Assembly (NCBI GenBank): GCA_964017145.1
Contig: OZ024845.1
Location: forward strand, 1,054,001 to 1,118,000
DNA: 64,000 nt
Direction: 5' to 3'
From: Agrocybe praecox
Taxonomy: Eukaryota > Basidiomycota > Agaricomycetes > Agaricales > Agrocybaceae
The notes under the pieces were generated by a model, which was not told where the DNA came from, ran no database searches, and worked only from the letters and a program-made list of their open reading frames with translations. The translations under genes and the position numbers were made by a program. Every line of letters starts with the position of its first letter. Positions within the stretch are counted from its first letter, which is position 1. Below, piece by piece: positions 58,483-64,000 of this stretch.

Positions 58483-61430
58483 GGGAGTAGATGGGAACGG
58501 GAGTAAACTTGGGACCTGAGCGAGAAGTTTCAGTCGATGAGTTGGTATTTGCACGACGGCGCATTGGCGGGTGCTGTACTTCAAGCGAGTCGGGGGAGGG
58601 CAGGGAGTCGGAAGACGGAACCTGGCCTGGAAATTTGTCATGTTTTTAAGTTGAGTACATATACCCGTAGGTGTGCCATTTTTTAGGCGACGCCAGAAGC
58701 TCAGCAGGTACATGGAGGCTTTAGATGTACATACGCAGGCGCGGAAGCTAGTATTGAGATACAACTCCTAATACAGCGATCAGATTGGGAGTCCGCTTGC
58801 CCAGGACCGAATAACTGGATCGTATTTCCGAAATCCTGAAACAGATTCGAAGATTGAGTGAAGAAACCAAGATGTGCTTTTTTATCTCACGCTTTCGCAG
58901 ATACCCTCGTTTATGATTTCCATATGGGCAACCAGTGTGCTTTCGTAACGATGTGGTTCGCACAGTTCGTAGGTACCTTGCGATGTCATGGTAGTCGAGA
59001 AAAAGAACTCCATAAACAGTAGCGCATAGCCTGGGCCCAGCGCAGGGAGACTGGGAAGAAATAGTGAGGTTCTGCCTGAACAATCCATGAAAACTATGTT
59101 TCCGCATTCAAAAGCTCGAAAACAGGGCGTTGAACCCCAACATATAGGTGGAAAGCAGGTTCTGATCTTATTGCCCAGCGCTCGGGACAAAGGTTGATAT
59201 CCCCACGTGTCTCTTGCGAATCAGTGCTGACCATGACATCCTCGTTGTTAAACGCTGCCCAGTGCCCAGTGACAACTTACTTCCACCTCCGCTCCTTGAC
59301 AACAGGCATATGGAGGTATCATGCTACATAGGCGTTCGAACGATTCTTGATCTTCAAGCCGAGCAGTCAGCCCTCATTATTTTTGGACATTTGGCGTCGA
59401 ATACTCTGCGTAAACCGTGGCCCACAGTCGAGGCTTGATGATTGGCTGACAACCTCGATAGCTGCCAATAGATATTCCACTGATTACTACGCTTGGGTGA
59501 CTTTTTTCGCGTGGCACAGAGTTCGAGAATATTTTCCCGCATAAGTCGGATGCCTTGAATGATGATGATTATCCATGTTGGCCCTTGTATTGAATCCATT
59601 GACGGCGACGATGGAAGGCATTGCATTTTCGAAGCTTCGGCCTGCTCAAGCTTGCTCAGGAGGATAATGAAATACATCGTCTCAGATATTCTGAAAGTCT
59701 GTATGCTTGATCTGATCCCACAACTTTCAACCGAGTGAGGATGAGTGTACGACCAATTATTTCTATTACAAGCTTGCCGCGGTTATGCACCAATCGCATC
59801 TGGTATATAGAAATCAATACAATATTTCTAAAGATGTGTATGATGAAATAGTCGTTACATACCCTGAATATCATTACGGAAAACAACTCCAATTTCTGCA
59901 TCATCGTTCCCGCGCAAGGGTGACAAGACCGTTCAAACGCATAGAAGTGGCGCATACGCAATCAAACATTGAAAACTATGTTTGGGTTGACCCTTCGCCA
60001 ACCAATACGAAAGGGTTTTTGCGAGTTCTTGATATTTTAAAAAGAACGGCAGACATAATCCCCGACCCGGTTTTAACTGTATAACAGACAGTCGCGGGAT
60101 ATAAGAAGCAAGAGTTTTATTGGTCCCGACCACGACAAAGAGGTTTAAATTCGGTCAGACACATGTCCTGACGGGACCGAATGCGGCCAGCTGAAAATGA
60201 AACGCATTCTCCGAAGCTTGAGAACCTTCAGATGTAATTTCCGGGACAGCAAACAGTCGAATATGACGGCATACAATATTTCAACGAAGACAACGATGTT
60301 GAAGATGGAAGGTGCAATGGTTTGTGATAAATATCTCTTCTTGCCCGTTCATAGTTACTTGGTCGAACTATTAGCTTCTCTCCACATATCACTTCAGAAA
60401 GAAGCACGAATGGTAATCAGTTAGAAAACCAAGCAACTGCGACAGCGTGAGGTTAGCACAACTGAAGTATCCTTATGAGATGGCTGGATAACGGACCTTT
60501 TTTCCCATAAAACAGAAATCGACCCCATGATCGACTTCTCGTGTACAATGAATTACTATGAGTGAGGTACGCAGCGGCAAAACCAGTATGGATAAGATAT
60601 GCGAATTATAGTAGCATCCCGTTCAAAGAGGTCGGTCATACCCCCGCGTCTGTCACCGAAATCGAGCCTGACATCCCATATTTGGGTGAGTAGATTGCAA
60701 CATTGGCAGGATTGTTAACGTCAGGCATCCGTCATGTCTAAATTCGCTGGACTGGTTAAAATATAGAATTCGATCCAAGTTTAATTCCTCACCATCTGTC
60801 AGGAAATTCCATTCGAAACGATTCATGAGCCCAATAGCGCCGGAAAGCAAAATGCAAGGACGATCAGCCGATACATTATTGCCTTTTATCGTCAAAACTG
60901 GGGTATTTGAATCGTAAACAGAGGTTTAAAAGGTCCGTCGTTCCTGGTTAGGTAACTTTTTGACTTTTGAGTGTAGTGAAGGAACACGGGTGAGCGGGTG
61001 GTATGTACAGAAAAGGTTCAATCCAAGCAAGTCATTCCCCGCATTATTTTCGGTAGATAGAAGAAGCGGAGAAGACACTGCGGGTCTCTGAACAGGGTAG
61101 AGAGAAGCGAGGTCATTTGGTTGAGTTACTACGACCATTGGGAAAAAATCGCCAAATGAACCATGTGAAGAATTCGAAGTGTCTTGAGTAGAGACGATAT
61201 TGTTGGAGTTCTACGGTCACCCAGAGTCCAACGTTTTCGTGGTAGCCCATCGCAAGAAAAGGAACGTGAGCGTCCTTGGATTCATGGTTGGGAGTTGTAA
61301 GAGACATACGGTTCCTGTGGGCAACCACTAATTGGCGCGACCGGGGATTGCCGGGTTTGACAAATGCGATTAGATTGGACTGCCTTGAATGGGTTTATCT
61401 CTCACTAGCACTACTTGGCCATCTCTAAAC
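58483..61430. other. 2.9-kb spacer with orphan open frames
   Basis: No gene can be named. Minus-strand open frames at 58748-59190 and 60653-61328 and plus frames at 59785-60084 and 60197-60424 are short, with no splice-consistent model or family match. They may include a decayed gene. A palindrome ATTCGGTC/GACCGAAT lies at 60149-60156 and 60175-60182. Confidence 0.3.
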
Positions 61431-62762
61431 ATGAAAGTCGTCGTCACAGGTTTGCTATACATTTTAACCTTCCCTAAGGGTTCTATATCGATAATATCTC
61501 TCAGGAGCGTCTGGTGTCTTGGGTTCCACAGTCTACAATGCATTCTGTAACTCAAATGTTGACGTTATCGGCCTCGCCAATTCTCGGTCTAGTGGCAACC
61601 TTGTTAAGCTTAACCTGACAAACAGGGAGGAAGTAGACAAGTTCTTCAACGAACACAGACCTGACTGTAATGTCTAATTTCTTTTAAATTACGCCGCTTA
61701 CACTTGCCAATCTTATCTCTATTTCTCCGATTCACCCAGGGGTGATTCACTGCGCTGCAGAGAGAAGGCCCGACGTAGCAGAACGCGTGAGTAAGCACGG
61801 CGCCCTCGACGGCTCAGGCATTGCTGACACTTTCTCAGGATCCTGACGCAGCCCAGAAGGTGAGCACTATCCTCCGAATAACTGCTCTCTGGGGGTACCT
61901 GATGACATAAACCTCAGCTCAATGCAGAAGTACCGGGAATTCTGGCGACCCTCTCAAAATCTCTGAAATTCAAGTTGGTTTATATCTCAACTGGTACGTA
62001 AGCCTTAGCGAAATCGTCGCGTTTTGTTTTAACGAACCTTGTGAAATAGATTATGTATTCGACGGCACCTCTCCTCCGTATACCCCTTACTCCGCTACAA
62101 ATCCATTGCAATTGTACGGCAAGTCCAAGAGAGATGGAGAGCTTGCTGTGCTCGGTCTTGATGGCGCCAACGGCATAGTTTTGAGGGTACCAGTCCTGTG
62201 AGTTCCATATCTACCCATATCTGGAAAAATGAACCATTCCTAATAAACTACGATTACTATCATTCTTTCCCTCAAGATATGGTCCTGCTCCAAAGAACTC
62301 TGATACCGCGATTAATGTTTTACTTGATGTTGTGCAGGATCAATCTGGGAAAACCTACAAAATGGACCATTATGCTACTCGTTATCCCACTAATGTTGTG
62401 GATATTGCTAATTTCTTAGTCCGCCTCACTGGTGCGTTTGGAAACATCCTTTTAAAAGCTGACAATTTGACATATCAAATTGATATTATTCTACAGCATT
62501 GAAACGACCCATTCCTCCAATCCTTCATTACTCTGCGGACGAACCATTCACTAAATATGAAATTTGTCTCACGTTTGCGAAGATCCTAGGCCTTCCTCAC
62601 AAACATATTATTCCAGATAGCGAAGAACCTACAGGTGCTGCTGTCACATCCAGACCGAGAGACTGTCATTTGTATACCAAGGAAACAGAAGATCTTGGAG
62701 TGGAAGGAGGCCTTGGGCTCTCACTGTTTGAAGAATGGTGGACGGAATACCTCAAAAAATAA
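61431..62762 (+). CDS. RmlD/MAT2B-like NAD(P)-binding protein
   Basis: An extended short-chain dehydrogenase fold. The nucleotide-binding motif VVVTGASGVLGS forms across the first intron. It is followed by DWVIHCAAERRPDVAER, then an exon of only 21 nt (61839-61859) encoding DPDAAQK, then LNAEVPGILATL. The active-site region is YISTDYVFDG and the Tyr-Lys pair is in LYGKSKRDGE. The substrate-binding part has VLRVPVLYGPA and ATRYPTNVVDIANFLVRL, and the end FEEWWTEYLKK. This matches the family that includes dTDP-4-dehydrorhamnose reductase and the regulatory beta subunit of methionine adenosyltransferase (MAT2B). In fungi the second is more likely, but I cannot separate them from sequence alone. 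About 310 residues; catalytic Y-x3-K is kept. Confidence 0.85.
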
Positions 62763-64000
62763 ATAAGAAATATCTTACTCACTGATGTATGTAACCTTTA
62801 TTGTACATTCTGTCTGGATCCAATATAATGTATTCTTTGGAACACTAGGATTACGAGGTCAATCGATTCGCCAACTACGGTCTGCGTTAAATTATTCTGA
62901 ACTTTGAAGAACCTTTCCGTACTTGATATTTGTGGAAACTACGTCATGATTAATTGACATTCGGTGCTTGTTATCTTGTTATCTTCCACACGTCTCCGAC
63001 TGCGTTATTTTCCTCTCTGTACACTGATCCGTAAAAACATGAAAGCAGCACACGAACGCCGGTCCAACACGCCTGCCGCCAATGCCCAGTGCATGCGAGT
63101 TACTTCCAACATCAGTCTCACATCTCGGAAGCTTTGGGTGTAATTATGGCTAGCAATTCAGCTCGGTGACATTCAATTATTACATCTCTAATTCCTATCT
63201 GTTCATTGATTCTTATAGCTTAAAATCGTCCAAGGATAGAACGATAAAGTCGCGAAGGATGATTCCGAGGATGCTTGTCGGTTATCAAAACCTTTTTGTA
63301 GACCCCAAAGTCAAATCAATGGCACGAAGGTTTGACGACAAATGCGCCACCCCTAGCGGACATCGTACCGTAACTCGTGAAGGTATCGAGAAACCGTTGC
63401 GCGCACGGCGCTCATCGACAGCAGGAGGGACTTTATAACTATGCATGTCGAAGCAGTCACCCGTCGACGTGATGTCGCTATGCACCATGCGAAGTTGGAG
63501 ATAGTTGCCGTGCATATTCTGCCCGCGGCTGGGTAGATATTCTTATACACTTTTCCATCGAGGACTCACCTTCTCATGTCATTCTATTACGGTGGTAATG
63601 ATGGTGACGTCGCAGATATAACCTTGGAATGGCCGAAATTGCCATAGAAGAAACGGCCACCTCGGATTGTATAAGCATACGTTCCAGCGGCGTCGACCGA
63701 CTCGAAGTGTGGCGCTCTCACAAAAGTTTTGTTCTCTGATGTCTTGCCGACGACAAAAATCTAGCCATATGTGTATAATTTGCTATTACCGATGTTTTGT
63801 CAAGTTCCGCACAGTGCTGCTCAGATCTAAGCCATTTTTTATTTTATTATGGTTGGGAAAGCGGAAATAGACTGGGTGAAGACACCCTGAAATAAGCCGA
63901 GTCAATTTGTTGCTGTCAATGGTCATAGTTACTTCAAGATAGTCGCCTAGATTGCTGTAGGTGAAACCAGAGTATATATATCGTTTTAGAAGCTGATCTG
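62763..64000. other. Right-end spacer, nothing named
   Basis: No gene is supported. On the minus strand two open pieces (63285-63515 and about 63600-63740, the latter reading GTYAYTIRGGRFFYGNFGH between stops) could be exons of an unknown or decayed gene that continues beyond the window. Confidence 0.3.

Noticed and set aside
58483..58764. N-terminal extension of the arrestin-like protein
   Set aside because: The extension is Pro/Leu-rich translated leader; the arrestin fold begins just after the ATG at 58482.
1..64000. CRISPR arrays, operons, riboswitches
   Set aside because: The window is eukaryotic; no spaced repeat array or such structure was seen.

Overview
The window looks like nuclear DNA of a mushroom-forming basidiomycete (Agaricomycetes, probably Agaricales). 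Genes are cut by many short introns (mostly 48-80 nt, GT-AG). Families typical of these fungi are present: a DUF6535 membrane protein, F-box/LRR proteins, a degenerate copper radical oxidase and an Ngaro-like tyrosine-recombinase retrotransposon. No bacterial, organellar or rRNA/tRNA features were seen.

Layout. 0-2.3 kb: a glycerol-3-phosphate/DHAP acyltransferase cut by the window edge. 2.8-13.8 kb: an epoxide hydrolase cluster. An intact gene on + and an intact paralog on - point at each other, a degenerate third copy lies behind the second, and a tyrosine-recombinase retrotransposon (gag, RT-RNase H, recombinase; 5.4-10.5 kb) sits between the intact copies. 15.7-22 kb: a Ran1/Ksp1-like kinase, complex I subunit NDUFB7, a MYND-finger protein and an F-box protein. 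22.6-27.6 kb: the autophagy scaffold ATG11. 28.7-30.7 kb: an MFS sugar transporter. 31.5-32.5 kb: a decayed glyoxal-oxidase-like gene carrying a small fold-back insertion. 34.3-40.1 kb: an F-box protein, a small proline-rich membrane protein and a DUF6535 protein. 40.3-41.1 kb: a small secreted protein built from two cysteine-rich modules. 42.7-45.4 kb: a DHA1-type MFS exporter. 47.7-56.3 kb: housekeeping genes NAA10, SYG1/XPR1 (SPX-EXS) and VPS16. 56.9-58.5 kb: an arrestin-like protein. 61.4-62.8 kb: an RmlD/MAT2B-like reductase-fold protein.

There is no single pathway. Conserved housekeeping genes (lipid synthesis, respiration, autophagy, vesicle tethering, N-terminal acetylation, phosphate homeostasis) alternate with accessory islands. 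ATG11 and VPS16 both serve vacuole-directed traffic, but they are 25 kb apart and nothing shows co-regulation. The accessory parts are the epoxide hydrolase/retrotransposon island, the oxidase relic and the two-module secreted protein.

Exon boundaries were placed by eye from splice consensus and family alignment from memory. For the acyltransferase, kinase, NDUFB7, MYND, both F-box and arrestin models I summed the exon lengths and confirmed that the frame stays open.
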